NCBI RefSeq assembly: GCF_014652575.1
Contig: NZ_BMZB01000002.1
Span: 329,482 to 393,481, forward strand
DNA length: 64,000 bases
Direction: 5' to 3'
DNA from: Asticcacaulis endophyticus
GTDB taxonomy: Bacteria; Pseudomonadota; Alphaproteobacteria; Caulobacterales; Caulobacteraceae
Below are positions 8,363-17,553 of this stretch, piece after piece; positions within the stretch are counted from its first letter, which is position 1; every line of letters begins with the position of its first letter. A program made the translations under genes and the position numbers. The notes beneath the pieces were generated by a model, which was not told where the DNA came from, searched no databases, and saw only the letters and a program-made list of their open reading frames with translations.

Positions 8363-8884
8363 TTAAAGGAAAACAGAACTGCCGGCGTCAATATAGACCG
8401 AGATAGCATATTCCATATCGAGCAGGGCGATCTTGGTCACGGCAGCGATCAGGGCATAGAGCTTATCGGGTGTGTGGCCGGGATAATCCGCCGCAATCCG
8501 CGCATTGAGCAGAGCCAGAAACGCGCTGTAGCTGGCCATATAGTGGCTGGGTTGTATGCCTAAGCGGAAATGGACTTCGCCGACCCGGATGACGGCTGCG
8601 ACATAATCGGGATCAAACTTCGCCTGTACCAGCCGTTGCCAGTGAATGAACTGCTGATCCTTGGCCCGCTCCATATGGGCGGCATCGCGGAAATGCTGGG
8701 CAATGGCATCGTGGCGGGAGACATGCTGGTAAAACTGATCAAGCACATCCGGCAGCAGAGAGACGATGAAATCCTGATGGTCTTGGATCGTGTGGCAGAC
8801 GTCCTCATCAATCAGATGAAAATCCAGACGGCCATGAATATCGGTAATCGTATGGCCTTGGGTGACACGCGACGTGACGGACAT
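8363..8884 (-). CDS. Stand-alone sensor-globin (protoglobin-like) protein
   Basis: This is a 173-residue protein consisting only of the globin fold found in globin-coupled sensors and protoglobins. The segment VIRVGEVHFRLGIQPSHYMASY holds the likely proximal His (in GEVHFRLG), and the tail LLDMEYAISVYID matches the end of the sensor globin domain. No methyl-accepting or GGDEF output domain follows, so it is a single-domain globin that probably binds O2, NO or CO through haem. Its partner is unknown. It sits between the oxidase subunit gene and oligopeptidase F on the same strand. Confidence 0.8.
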   Translation of the reverse strand: MSVTSRVTQGHTITDIHGRLDFHLIDEDVCHTIQDHQDFIVSLLPDVLDQFYQHVSRHDAIAQHFRDAAHMERAKDQQFIHWQRLVQAKFDPDYVAAVIRVGEVHFRLGIQPSHYMASYSAFLALLNARIAADYPGHTPDKLYALIAAVTKIALLDMEYAISVYIDAGSSVFL

Positions 8885-8967
8885 GACGGTTTCCTTATGG
8901 GTACGCTACAAGCTCTAATTATCCACTCAAAGTTGATAACAAGGCGTAAAGTCCGCCGTCTTTTTGC

Positions 8968-9010
8968 CTAGTTGAGTGCCTCGAACTGGTCAATCCGGCT
9001 TTCCAGGTGG
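8968..9010 (-). pseudogene. Remnant of a duplicated pepF 3' end
   Basis: Just downstream of pepF, the minus strand encodes HLESRIDQFEALN followed by a stop. This is nearly identical to the end of pepF itself (LESLIDQFEALN and stop at 9041). About 43 bases are recognisably duplicated, with several substitutions. It looks like the leftover of a tandem duplication or of an earlier gene end displaced by recombination. It has no start codon and no wider reading frame. Confidence 0.7.
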
Positions 9011-9034
9011 TTTTTTAGGTTTGACTGGAAAGCC
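8997..9034. terminator. Inverted repeat after pepF
   Basis: GGCTTTCCAG (8997-9006) pairs with CTGGAAAGCC (9025-9034) as a perfect 10-bp inverted repeat, with TTTT on the plus-strand side. The left arm lies inside the pepF remnant, so the duplication itself may have supplied one arm. Direction of use is uncertain. Confidence 0.45.
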
Positions 9035-9040
9035 TTTTAA

Positions 9041-10843
9041 TCAGTTCAGGGCCTCAAACTGGTCGATCAGGCTTTCCAGTCGGGCACACCCCAATTTCCA
9101 GAACGCTTTTTCGCGTGGGTTCAGCCCGAACGGGGCCAAAGCCTCGATATAGGTCTTGGTGCCCCCGGCGGCCAGTAGCTGGGCATAAAGCGGCGTGAAC
9201 CCAGCCGGGTCCTGACGGCGCTTTTCCATCAGGGAGGATACCAGCAAATCGCCGAAGCTATAGGCGTAGACGTAAAACGGTACATGGACGAAGTGGCTGA
9301 TATAGGCCCACCAGTATTCATATCCATCGTTCAGTTTAATCGCGGGCCCTAGGCTTTCACCCATGATGTCTAGCCACAGGGCGTTCAGTTGATCAACGCT
9401 GACTTCGCCTTCCCTGCGGGCCGCGTGGAACCTCTCTTCAAAGCGGTGAAAGGCGATCTGACGAATGACGGAGTTGAGGCCATCCTCAATCTTACCGGCC
9501 AGCAGAGCCTTTTTTTCATCAGCCGTGGCACCCGCCACCAGATGCTCGAACACCAGACCTTCGGCGAAGATAGAGGCGGTTTCGGCCAGAGTCAGCGGTG
9601 TGTCGGCCAAGGTTGACCCCAGCGGGGCTGCGAGCGTCTGATGGACCGCATGGCCCAGTTCGTGGGCGAGGGTTAAGACTTCGCGCCGGTCGCCGGTGAA
9701 GTTGAGCATAACGTAAGGGTGGTGCGACGATGACACCGGATGGGCATAGGCCCCCGACGATTTCCCGGCCCGCGGGGCGGCATCGATCCACGGCTTTTCA
9801 AAGAACACGCGGGCGCGGGCTTCGAAATCGCCGCCCATCTGGGCAAAGCTTTTGAGGACGATGGATTTGGCCTCATCCCAGCTATATTTTTTCTGGACGT
9901 CACTGGTGATCGGGGCGTTACGGTCCCAGAAATCGAGCTGCTTTTTGCCCATCAGTTTGGCCTTGAGGGCATAGTAACGGTGCGAAAGGGCGGCGTAGGA
10001 TTCGCTGACCGCCTCGGCCATGGCATCGACCGCGTCGGCATCGACTTCGTTGGCGAGGTGGCGGGACGAGGCGGGCGTTGAGTATTTGCGCCAGCGGTCG
10101 TCGATCTGCTTTTCAAACGCCAATGTGTTGAGCGCCAGCGCCAGCACCGGCGCGTTGTCTTTTAACGCCGCACTCAGGCCGTTGGCCGCGGCTTTGCGTA
10201 CCGAACTTTGCGGCGCTGCCAGTCGCGACAGGGCTTCATTGAGGGTCAGGGTGTCTTTGCCGACCTTGGCACGCAGGCGGGCCAGCGTCTCATCAAACAG
10301 GCGCGTCCATTGGGTGGTGGCGGGCATCCGCTCCAGCATCAGTTTTTCAAGCTCAGGCGACAGTTCGTGGGGCCGTCCGGCGCGGATACGGCGCAGCCAA
10401 GGCCGCCACTTAGACGCACGGCTGGATTTGAGCGCCTGCTCGATTTCCCAGTCCTCAAGCTTATTCAGTTCCAGATTAAGGAACAAAGTATCGGTCGACA
10501 TCATGGCGACCTTGGCGCGCAGATCGGCATCCAGCTTGGCTATACGCGCATCTTCGCGGTTAAGCGTGGAGGCAAGGGTCGCATAGGCCATAGCCCCGCT
10601 CAAACTATCCATCGCCCGCTCATGCAGGGACGCCGCCTGATCGATTAACGCCCCCAATCGCTCGGCATCATGCCGTCCGGCCAGAAACGCGCCGTTTAGC
10701 TTGGCGAGGTCTTTTATGAGGCCCTGCGCCACCTCAAGGTCGGCATTGATGCGCGCATCATCCGGGCCACTATAGAGATCAGACAGGTCCCATACGGGCA
10801 ATTGGGTTTCAGGATCGACGGGCAGGGGGGCGTTTTGGGTCAT
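9041..10843 (-). CDS. pepF: Oligoendopeptidase F (M3 family)
   Basis: This is a 600-residue zinc metallopeptidase of family M3B, which cleaves small peptides in the cytoplasm. The metal-binding motif HELGHAVHQ lies in LTLAHELGHAVHQTLAAPLG, and the third ligand Glu is expected in TLAETASIFAEGLVFEH. The N-terminal helical half (residues 10-200) and the C-terminal FVHVPFYVYAYSFGDLLV are typical. The start MTQNAPLPVDPE at 10843 is preferred over a Met six residues upstream. There is no signal peptide. A short copy of its 3' end lies downstream. Confidence 0.95.
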   Translation of the reverse strand: MTQNAPLPVDPETQLPVWDLSDLYSGPDDARINADLEVAQGLIKDLAKLNGAFLAGRHDAERLGALIDQAASLHERAMDSLSGAMAYATLASTLNREDARIAKLDADLRAKVAMMSTDTLFLNLELNKLEDWEIEQALKSSRASKWRPWLRRIRAGRPHELSPELEKLMLERMPATTQWTRLFDETLARLRAKVGKDTLTLNEALSRLAAPQSSVRKAAANGLSAALKDNAPVLALALNTLAFEKQIDDRWRKYSTPASSRHLANEVDADAVDAMAEAVSESYAALSHRYYALKAKLMGKKQLDFWDRNAPITSDVQKKYSWDEAKSIVLKSFAQMGGDFEARARVFFEKPWIDAAPRAGKSSGAYAHPVSSSHHPYVMLNFTGDRREVLTLAHELGHAVHQTLAAPLGSTLADTPLTLAETASIFAEGLVFEHLVAGATADEKKALLAGKIEDGLNSVIRQIAFHRFEERFHAARREGEVSVDQLNALWLDIMGESLGPAIKLNDGYEYWWAYISHFVHVPFYVYAYSFGDLLVSSLMEKRRQDPAGFTPLYAQLLAAGGTKTYIEALAPFGLNPREKAFWKLGCARLESLIDQFEALN

Positions 10844-10899
10844 GTTGGCGTTCAACCACAACCGCTGTCAAAAATCGAGACAGAAATAACATTTCGTTA

Positions 10900-11286
10900 T
10901 TAGTGTCCGCCTCTTGTGGTCGCAAGCCTCCAGCCTGTACCGGACATGCCTTTGGCGTTAGGGTCGATACAGCCCTTTTTCATCTGGGCGGTGCGAATGG
11001 CCCCAACCTGTTCATACAAGGCAATTTCGGCATCGTTCTTGGCAATCATGTTGCCGAGGCCAAAATCCCGGTTGATTCCAACCCATGTTGCAAAATCAGC
11101 CTGAGACAGATCAGCAATCGCCAGTTCCGTGCCTTGGGTTTCAAGCAGCTTTACATACAGTTCCCTGCACGTTGACTGCTCATATTCTTGGGCGGTCATG
11201 AAAGGCTCGATGGGGTAATTTTTGGTCGCGCAGCCAGACAGCAAACAGATGGATGCAAGCGGCAGCATATATTTTATGATTTTCAT
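10900..11286 (-). CDS. Predicted lipoprotein, tandem paralogue 2
   Basis: This is a 128-residue protein with a lipoprotein signal (MKIIKYMLPLASICLLSGC). After the Cys the pattern ATKNYPIEPFMTAQEYEQ, then TCRELYVKL, closely parallels the upstream gene, which has ATKRYPMTGYMTPATAE, then TCRELYVKL. Both also share a Cys near the end (KKGCIDP versus DKGCIGG). The two genes are ten bases apart and are clearly duplicates that have diverged. Function unknown; they probably form an envelope-anchored pair. Confidence 0.7.
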   Translation of the reverse strand: MKIIKYMLPLASICLLSGCATKNYPIEPFMTAQEYEQSTCRELYVKLLETQGTELAIADLSQADFATWVGINRDFGLGNMIAKNDAEIALYEQVGAIRTAQMKKGCIDPNAKGMSGTGWRLATTRGGH

Positions 11287-11295
11287 GGCCGTGTC

Positions 11296-11682
11296 CTATT
11301 CGATCACAGCACCAAAACGTGTCATATCGCGGTTTGACACGTCGGGTCCCACGGCACCACCGATGCACCCCTTGTCACGATAGGCCGCATTGATAGCCAT
11401 CAAACGCTGGTTCACAACGCGCTCCGCATCATTGCGGGAGATGGCATTGGTAATACCCAGATCGCCCAGAAACGCCGCAACTGATCGGCCATTTACATCT
11501 GCGGTCTTAGCAATCTTGAGGCGGGCACCTTCCGCCTCGGTAAGTTTCACATACAACTCCCGACAGGTCAGCGTTTCGGCGGTGGCGGGAGTCATATATC
11601 CCGTCATGGGGTAGCGTTTTGTCGCGCAACCAGATGAAAATACAGCCGATGCTATAAGCACCAGCGCAGCGGTTTTTTTCAT
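11296..11682 (-). CDS. Predicted lipoprotein, tandem paralogue 1
   Basis: This is a 128-residue predicted lipoprotein: MKKTAALVLIASAVFSSGC is a signal peptide with the lipobox FSSGC. The start at 11682 is chosen because the upstream in-frame extension (to 11916) is unlike any leader and would hide the signal sequence. The mature protein shares the TCRELYVKL motif, equal length and a C-terminal Cys with its downstream neighbour at 10900-11286. Function unknown. Confidence 0.7.
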   Translation of the reverse strand: MKKTAALVLIASAVFSSGCATKRYPMTGYMTPATAETLTCRELYVKLTEAEGARLKIAKTADVNGRSVAAFLGDLGITNAISRNDAERVVNQRLMAINAAYRDKGCIGGAVGPDVSNRDMTRFGAVIE

Positions 11683-11944
11683 TGTTCCAAACCCCGATAA
11701 GCCCGTGGAAATAATGTCTGGGTATAGGAATAATGGGGAATGGTTGTGAATTTCTAAACAGGGTTGCGTTTGACGATTTTGATTAATGTTGAAATTACGT
11801 GTCAGACCCGTCCATCCGTACTGAAACGATACATTAACCACATGTCTTGACGTGATTTTCACCTGATGGGCGTAAACCTGTCTCAAAATAATCCGGTTTA
11901 GCGGAAATGTCCGCAACTGATAATTAGATGAGATGGGTGTTTAC

Positions 11945-13432
11945 ATGGCTAAGACGATACTGATCGCCGATGACGATCCGACGCAGCGTCGCCTGATTCA
12001 GGCCGTTTTGGAACGCGAAGGCTTTGGGGTGGTGCACGCTGAAAATGGCGCGCAGGCCTATGATCGCCTGTCGGGCGGGCAGACCATTGATGCGGTCATC
12101 CTTGATCTGGTCATGCCGGGGCAATCCGGCATCGACACCTTAAAAGACATTCGCGCCGCCGGTATCAAAACGCCGGTTGTGGTGCTGACCGCTTCGGGCG
12201 GGATCGACACGGTCGTCAAGGCCATGCAGGCCGGGGCGCAGGATTTCTTCATTAAGCCCGCGTCACCTGAGCGCATTGTCGTCAGCGTCCGTAACGCGCT
12301 GCAAATGGGCGATATGGTCGCCGAAGTTCAGCGGTTGAAGAAACACACCACGGGTCGTACGTCGTTTGATGATCTGGTGGGGGCGTCACAGGCCATGCTG
12401 ATGGTCCGCCGTCTGGGTGAACGCGCTGCCAAGTCCAACATTCCCGTTCTGATCCTGGGTGAAAGCGGGGTGGGGAAGGAACTCATCGCGCGCGCCATTC
12501 AAGGCTCATCAGAGCGGGCGGGCAAACCTTTTGTCGCCGTCAACTGCGGGGCTTTGCCGGAAAATCTGGTGGAATCAATCCTGTTCGGCCACGAAAAAGG
12601 CTCCTTCACCGGCGCGTCGGATAAGCATCTGGGCAAGTTCCAGGAAGCCAACGGCGGTACTTTGTTCCTTGATGAAATCGGTGAACTGCCGCTGGATATG
12701 CAGGTCAAACTGCTGCGCGCGCTTCAGGAAGGCGAGATTGATCCGGTCGGCTCCAAACGTCCGGTCAAGGTCGATGTCCGCATCATTTCCGCCACCAACC
12801 GTAATTTGCAGGATCAGGTTAAGGCGGGTGCCTTCCGCGAAGACCTGTTTTACCGTCTGAACGTCTTTCCGGTCGATGCGCCGAGTTTACGCGAACGCCG
12901 CGAAGATATACCGGCGCTGGTGGAACATTTCATCCGCCGCTTCAATATCGAAGAAGGCAAGCGCGTCACCGGCGTGTCGCCCGAAGCGCTGCACATGCTG
13001 ACCCAGTATGATTGGCCCGGCAATGTCCGTCAGTTGGAAAACACCATCTACCGCGCCATTGTGCTGTCGGATACGCCGCATTTACAGGCGTTCGATTTCC
13101 CGGCCATCAGCGGCCAGAGTGCGCCGATGCCGGCCCCGGCCAGCTATGCTACGGCGGTTGAGGCGGCCCCTGCGCCGACCTTGCCGCAGGTGATTGTTGA
13201 GCATCAGGCGGCCTTTAATGAACTGCATCAGGACGCGCCGGTGCGTATTCTGGACGACAAGGGGCACCTGCGTAAGCTTGAGGAGATCGAGCGCGACCTG
13301 ATCGAACATGCCATCGGCGTCTATGCCGGTCATATGTCCGAAGTTGCGCGCCGCTTAGGCATTGGCCGCTCAACGCTCTATCGCAAAGTGCGCGACTGCG
13401 GCCTTGAGGGCATGGTCAAGGACGCGAGTTAA
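11945..13432 (+). CDS. tacA: Sigma-54-dependent response regulator, TacA-like
   Basis: This is an NtrC-type activator of 495 residues with three domains. The receiver (residues 1-120) has the acidic pocket ADDDPTQRR, the phosphoacceptor Asp54 in VILDLVMPG and the conserved Lys in FFIKPAS. The AAA+ domain (about 145-375) has Walker A GESGVGKE, the sigma-54 contact loop GSFTGA (usual form GAFTGA) and Walker B GGTLFLDEIGELP. The C-terminal Fis-type helix-turn-helix contains EVARRLGIGRSTLYRKV. The N-terminus MAKTILIADDDPTQRRLIQAVLE resembles Caulobacter TacA, which takes phosphate from ShkA/ShpA and drives stalk genes. The TacA identity is from memory and is likely but not proven. The 262 bases upstream hold its promoter; a TTAACCA half-site near 11833 could be a CtrA site. 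Confidence 0.85.
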   Translation: MAKTILIADDDPTQRRLIQAVLEREGFGVVHAENGAQAYDRLSGGQTIDAVILDLVMPGQSGIDTLKDIRAAGIKTPVVVLTASGGIDTVVKAMQAGAQDFFIKPASPERIVVSVRNALQMGDMVAEVQRLKKHTTGRTSFDDLVGASQAMLMVRRLGERAAKSNIPVLILGESGVGKELIARAIQGSSERAGKPFVAVNCGALPENLVESILFGHEKGSFTGASDKHLGKFQEANGGTLFLDEIGELPLDMQVKLLRALQEGEIDPVGSKRPVKVDVRIISATNRNLQDQVKAGAFREDLFYRLNVFPVDAPSLRERREDIPALVEHFIRRFNIEEGKRVTGVSPEALHMLTQYDWPGNVRQLENTIYRAIVLSDTPHLQAFDFPAISGQSAPMPAPASYATAVEAAPAPTLPQVIVEHQAAFNELHQDAPVRILDDKGHLRKLEEIERDLIEHAIGVYAGHMSEVARRLGIGRSTLYRKVRDCGLEGMVKDAS

Positions 13433-13489
13433 AATCGTAAAAAAGTCCTTCGCTGACGCTCAGTGTACTTTTTCACGGATTCATAAGGT

Positions 13490-13534
13490 CACATCAAAGT
13501 TCGGGGCGGCCCGTCACTTTGATGTGGCTTTTAT
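13490..13534. terminator. Terminator between convergent tacA-like gene and DUF3833 gene
   Basis: CACATCAAAGT (13490-13500) pairs with ACTTTGATGTG (13516-13526), an 11-bp perfect stem followed by GCTTTTATT on the plus strand. It touches the stop of the convergent gene and may serve both strands. A weaker AAAAAGT/ACTTTTT inverted repeat lies just before it, at about 13438-13474. Confidence 0.8.
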
Positions 13535-14115
13535 TGTTGTGGAAACGATTTCCCCAATTCATCTGCGACAGGCCGATCCGCATCAGGCTTGATAAAGCTC
13601 AAGGTCGCGCGGCCGACATGGATGCCGAATTTCGAGACATCGGCGCGGTTGATCGCCACCCCATCGGCCACCAGATGCGACCAGTCATCGAACCTGAGTT
13701 TGATCGTTTTACCCTTATAAGGTACGTTCAGGTCATACTGGATGCGGATAGCATTGCCGCGATTGGTGATCTTGGCCACCCCTTCGACATCGCCGGCACG
13801 ACCTTCGTAGAGGCCTTCGCCGGTCTTGGTGAACACCCAGGTACGGCGCTGGCGCTCACCGTCGCTCCACAAAAACTGCTCATCCAGCGTAAAGCCGCTG
13901 TTGGTCTTGGTGCCGTAGGTCACGACCGTAAAGGTGCGCATGACCTTGGATGAGCGATCCTCAAACGTCCCGTAGGCCAGAGTCTTGCCCGCGAAATACT
14001 CTTCGAGAACGAACTTCGGTTCCGGTTGAGAATTGGTGGCCATATCCAGTGACGCACAGGCCGACAGGGCAAACGCGCTGATGGCTGCGATGAGGGCGGC
14101 GGGACGAATGAACAT
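13531..14115 (-). CDS. DUF3833 family lipoprotein
   Basis: This is a 194-residue DUF3833 protein with a lipoprotein signal (MFIRPAALIAAISAFALSAC). The mature part has the family pattern LEEYFAGKTLAYGTFEDRSS, then FTLDEQFLWSDGERQRRTW and WSHLVADGVAINRADVSKFG. DUF3833 proteins are small beta-rich envelope proteins related to lipocalin-like folds; no biochemical function is established to my knowledge. Monocistronic by context, ending at a shared terminator. Confidence 0.85.
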   Translation of the reverse strand: MFIRPAALIAAISAFALSACASLDMATNSQPEPKFVLEEYFAGKTLAYGTFEDRSSKVMRTFTVVTYGTKTNSGFTLDEQFLWSDGERQRRTWVFTKTGEGLYEGRAGDVEGVAKITNRGNAIRIQYDLNVPYKGKTIKLRFDDWSHLVADGVAINRADVSKFGIHVGRATLSFIKPDADRPVADELGKSFPQQ

Positions 14116-14186
14116 GGCTGTGACTCCGGTTGTGAAAACTTACGCTTTCTACGAACGGGGGCCGATTTTGGACTGATTTATTAGAA

Positions 14187-14309
14187 CCTCCCCTGATGCA
14201 GGGGAGGAGGAGGCCCAAAGGGCCGGAGGTGGGGTTAAACCCACTAAAGACTAACCCCCTCTTCTGTTTAAGCGCACTTAAACAGAAGCTCCCCCTGCCT
14301 CAGGGGGAG
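14187..14309. repeat. Cluster of four intergenic palindromes
   Basis: Four hairpin-forming palindromes follow each other: CCTCCCC/GGGGAGG (14187-14207), GGCCC/GGGCC (14212-14224), a perfect 12-bp stem CTTCTGTTTAAG/CTTAAACAGAAG with a CGCA loop (14261-14288), and CTCCCCCTG/CAGGGGGAG (14289-14309). This fills most of the 210-base gap between two genes. It resembles dispersed intergenic palindromes of alphaproteobacteria, and a similar CCTCCCC-type hairpin occurs at 46022-46043. Confidence 0.7.
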
Positions 14310-14326
14310 TTCTTAATAGGCTGTGG

Positions 14327-14722
14327 TTACCTATTTCGCTCTATCGTAACCGCCTTTTCAGCGACTAACCACATTTGGCGTGCAAACTGCCGCATAGCTG
14401 TAAGGTCGCTTTTCTCGGCATAAGTGGTCGGTATAAAACTCTCCAGACCCGTACTCAGCTTGCCGTGCCATTGCTGTAATCGAGCATACAATGCCGTAGC
14501 GTCATTTACGCCCGCGAAATAATCATCATTCCGGGCGTAAACATATGCGCAATTGCCATCGTTTATGATGCTGTAAATTGGCCCGGCCAGCGCGTCTTGC
14601 CAAATTTCGAGGTCGATCCAGCAGGAACGACCACGTTCGCTTTGCCAAGCGTATTGAGCCAGCGGAAAAATGTATGCAGCCTCAAATTCCGCAACAAGAT
14701 TTGTTGGATTTTCACCACTCAT
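14327..14722 (-). CDS. Hypothetical protein downstream of lepA
   Basis: This is a 131-residue soluble protein with no signal peptide. It is rich in aromatic residues (FEAAYIFPLAQYAWQSE, then CWIDLEIWQDALAGPIYSI, then ARNDDYFAGVND). I do not recognise a family. It begins 23 bases after the lepA stop on the same strand, so it is probably cotranscribed with lepA. Base composition is slightly more AT-rich than the surroundings. Confidence 0.5.
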   Translation of the reverse strand: MSGENPTNLVAEFEAAYIFPLAQYAWQSERGRSCWIDLEIWQDALAGPIYSIINDGNCAYVYARNDDYFAGVNDATALYARLQQWHGKLSTGLESFIPTTYAEKSDLTAMRQFARQMWLVAEKAVTIERNR

Positions 14723-14745
14723 GTAAGAAAGGCCGCCGTTCCCGA

Positions 14746-16563
14746 TCAGTCATTATCCATCTTAAGCGCGGCAATAAAGGCTTCCTGCGGGATTTCGACC
14801 TTGCCGAATTGCCGCATCTTCTTCTTGCCTTCCTTCTGCTTTTCCAGAAGCTTTTTCTTGCGGGTGGCGTCACCACCATAACATTTGGCGGTCACGTCCT
14901 TGCGCAGAGCCCGGACGGTTTCGCGCGCGATGATCCGCCCGCCGATGGCCGCTTGAATCGGAATGACAAACAGGTGCTGCGGGATCAGGTCTTTCATCTT
15001 TTCGCACATGCCGCGGCCACGCATTTCAGCGCGGTCTTTGTGAACCAGCATCGACAGGGCATCGACCGGCTCGGCATTCACCAGGATCGACATCTTCACC
15101 AGGTCACCTTCGCGGTATTCCTCAATCGTATAGTCGAACGACGCATAGCCCTTGGAGATCGACTTCAGGCGGTCATAGAAATCGAACACGACCTCATTGA
15201 GCGGCAGATTATAGACGATCATGGCGCGGGTGCCGACGTAAGACAGGTCAAGCTGCACCCCGCGGCGATCCTGACATAGCTTGATGACCGCGCCCAGATA
15301 ATCGTCGGGCGTGAAGATGGTCGCCTTGATCCACGGTTCTTCGATATGGTCGATCTTGACCACGTCGGGCATGTCGGCGGGATTGTGCAGGTCGATCTCA
15401 TCGCCGTTGTTCATATAAATCTTATAGACAACAGACGGTGCGGTGGCGATCAGATCAAGATTGAACTCACGCGACAGACGTTCCTGAATGATTTCAAGGT
15501 GCAAGAGCCCCAAAAACCCGCAGCGGAACCCGAACCCAAGGGCGGCTGAGGTTTCCATCTCATAGGAGAAACTGGCGTCATTCAGGCGCAAACGGCCCAT
15601 GGCGGCGCGCAGGTCTTCAAAATCGGCCGCATCGACCGGGAAGATACCGCAGAACACCACCGGTTGGACCTCTTTAAAGCCGGTCATGGCCTTGGCGGTC
15701 GGTTTGCGCTCATCGGTGATGGTGTCACCGACGGCGGCGTCAGAGACTTCCTTGATCTGAGCCGTGAAGAAGCCGATCTCACCGGGGCCAAGCGCCTCAA
15801 CGTCGGTCGCCTTGGGCTGGAAAACCCCCAGCTTGTCGATCTTATAGGTCGCACCGGCGTTCATCAGCTTGACCTGCTGGCCGGGCTTCATCACGCCGTC
15901 AAACACCCGCACCAGAACGATCACGCCCAGATAAGCGTCGTACCAGGCATCGACCAGCAGCGCCTTAAGAGGGGCAGTGACATCGCCCTTGGGCGGCGGC
16001 AACTTGGCGACGATGGCCTCCAGCACGTCCTCAATCCCGATACCGGACTTGGCCGAACACAGCACGGCCTCACTGGCGTCAATGCCGATCACGTCTTCGA
16101 TCTGGGCGCGGATACGCTCAGGCTCAGCCGCCGGCAGATCGACCTTATTCAGCACCGGCACGATTTCGTGGTTGTTATCAATCGCCTGATAGACGTTGGC
16201 CAGGGTCTGCGCCTCAACGCCCTGCGACGCATCGACCACCAGGATCGAGCCTTCGCAGGCGGCCAGCGACCGCGACACTTCGTAGGCAAAGTCAACGTGG
16301 CCCGGCGTGTCCATCAGGTTGAGGATATAGGACTTGCCGTCCTTGGCCTTATAGTTCAGGCGCACGGTCTGCGCCTTAATGGTGATGCCGCGCTCGCGCT
16401 CGATGTCCATATTGTCGAGCACCTGCTCCTTCATTTCCCGCGCGGTCAGGCCGCCGGTGAACTGGATCAGACGATCAGACAGGGTCGATTTCCCGTGGTC
16501 GATGTGGGCCACGATGGAAAAGTTACGGATATTGGACAAATCAGTTTTGGATTCTGCGCTCAT
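14746..16563 (-). CDS. lepA: Elongation factor 4 (LepA)
   Basis: This is a 605-residue translational GTPase that back-translocates or remodels stalled ribosomes. The N-terminal G domain has [19 protein letters not shown] (G1), [12 protein letters not shown] (G2), MDTPGHVDF (G3) and [10 protein letters not shown] (G4). The LepA-specific C-terminal domain ends [15 protein letters not shown], with the basic [24 protein letters not shown] loop typical of the family (positions 14830-14900 on the minus strand). Length and architecture are normal. Confidence 0.97.
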   Translation of the reverse strand: MSAESKTDLSNIRNFSIVAHIDHGKSTLSDRLIQFTGGLTAREMKEQVLDNMDIERERGITIKAQTVRLNYKAKDGKSYILNLMDTPGHVDFAYEVSRSLAACEGSILVVDASQGVEAQTLANVYQAIDNNHEIVPVLNKVDLPAAEPERIRAQIEDVIGIDASEAVLCSAKSGIGIEDVLEAIVAKLPPPKGDVTAPLKALLVDAWYDAYLGVIVLVRVFDGVMKPGQQVKLMNAGATYKIDKLGVFQPKATDVEALGPGEIGFFTAQIKEVSDAAVGDTITDERKPTAKAMTGFKEVQPVVFCGIFPVDAADFEDLRAAMGRLRLNDASFSYEMETSAALGFGFRCGFLGLLHLEIIQERLSREFNLDLIATAPSVVYKIYMNNGDEIDLHNPADMPDVVKIDHIEEPWIKATIFTPDDYLGAVIKLCQDRRGVQLDLSYVGTRAMIVYNLPLNEVVFDFYDRLKSISKGYASFDYTIEEYREGDLVKMSILVNAEPVDALSMLVHKDRAEMRGRGMCEKMKDLIPQHLFVIPIQAAIGGRIIARETVRALRKDVTAKCYGGDATRKKKLLEKQKEGKKKMRQFGKVEIPQEAFIAALKMDND

Positions 16564-16615
16564 GCGCGTGGCGATAGCATGGGGCGTAAGGAAAGGGAAG
16601 GCTGTGCCGCCTACA

Positions 16616-17509
16616 TCACTGGTTTGGTTCTGGTTTCTCAGTGAACGTGATTGGCCACCTTAGAACGAGCTTTTTGGATTTTTGCTTAAGTTCTTTTTGG
16701 TCTTTAAAGCCTTGGAGCCATTCCTGATAATTCTCAATTGGAGGCAATAAGCCCATTGCTTCGGCTTTGTCAAAGGCAAGTATATTCAGTTTTGGCGGGT
16801 TGGTTTTGTGCTTTTTCTTATATTTATTTGTCAGCATGGTTCCGTGCTGTATAAGGTCTTCGCAGGCTATTTTGCTAAAAAATATAACGTCATCTGTGTA
16901 TCGTTCTATGCTTTCTAGGGTGTCAGGATAGATTTTATTTGTTCCGAGTTCGTTTTTTATACCCAAAAAGAATTCTAATGATTTTATGGGGTCTATTTTT
17001 TCTCTCATTTCGTATATGTCGGAAATAAGTTTGTTTCTATGTTCAATCATTTCTTTAAGGTGAAATGAAGTTGAGTCTAATCTGAATATTGCTGATAATA
17101 GTCGGCCATTTACTGTAATATTTTCAATTGTGAAATTTTTTAACTGCTCTGTTGAAGTTAGTGGCGCTTTAAATGTTTCGTAATCAGCTGTAAAAGAAAA
17201 AACACCATCAATTGCAGGATTGTGCTTTTCAAATCTTGATTTTATTTCATTGTAGTTGCCGATCATTGGAATCGTCATCTGTTTTTTGAGGACAATGTAA
17301 GCGTTGCAGATGTCGGCGACTAACGTGATGGCGACGTTTACACTTCTAATCTCGTCTAAAATTAGTTCACGAGATTTAGCCGATTGCGCTATCTTGTGCG
17401 CACCCCAAGCACCAGCGAATGCGCCAAATAAGGCACTAAAAAATCCTCCGTTCAGAAAGCCCATAATCTTTCCTAGGAGGCTTATTAGTGCGTCAGAATC
17501 AATGTTCAT
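16616..17509 (-). CDS. AT-rich hypothetical membrane-anchored protein
   Basis: This is a 297-residue protein starting [19 protein letters not shown], with one hydrophobic stretch near the N-terminus ([19 protein letters not shown]) followed by a long polar, helix-rich region. Charged segments such as [19 protein letters not shown] could form coiled coils. I do not recognise a family. The gene uses many AT-rich codons (ATT, AAA, TTT) and is visibly poorer in G+C than every neighbour, so it was probably acquired by transfer. It lies at the border between the lepA region and the catabolic island. Confidence 0.6.
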   Translation of the reverse strand: MNIDSDALISLLGKIMGFLNGGFFSALFGAFAGAWGAHKIAQSAKSRELILDEIRSVNVAITLVADICNAYIVLKKQMTIPMIGNYNEIKSRFEKHNPAIDGVFSFTADYETFKAPLTSTEQLKNFTIENITVNGRLLSAIFRLDSTSFHLKEMIEHRNKLISDIYEMREKIDPIKSLEFFLGIKNELGTNKIYPDTLESIERYTDDVIFFSKIACEDLIQHGTMLTNKYKKKHKTNPPKLNILAFDKAEAMGLLPPIENYQEWLQGFKDQKELKQKSKKLVLRWPITFTEKPEPNQ

Positions 17510-17553
17510 ACAGCTTTGAGTAGCATTACTGCTAAGCAAAGTACATGATCGCC

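Noticed and set aside
11783-11839. CtrA binding sites before the TacA-like gene
   Set aside because: TTAA-N7-ATTA near 11783 and TTAACCA near 11833 only partly match the consensus; without binding data I did not list them as features.
15664-16644. A 326-codon open frame antisense to lepA
   Set aside because: It mirrors the highly conserved lepA frame and has no recognisable domain or ribosome site.
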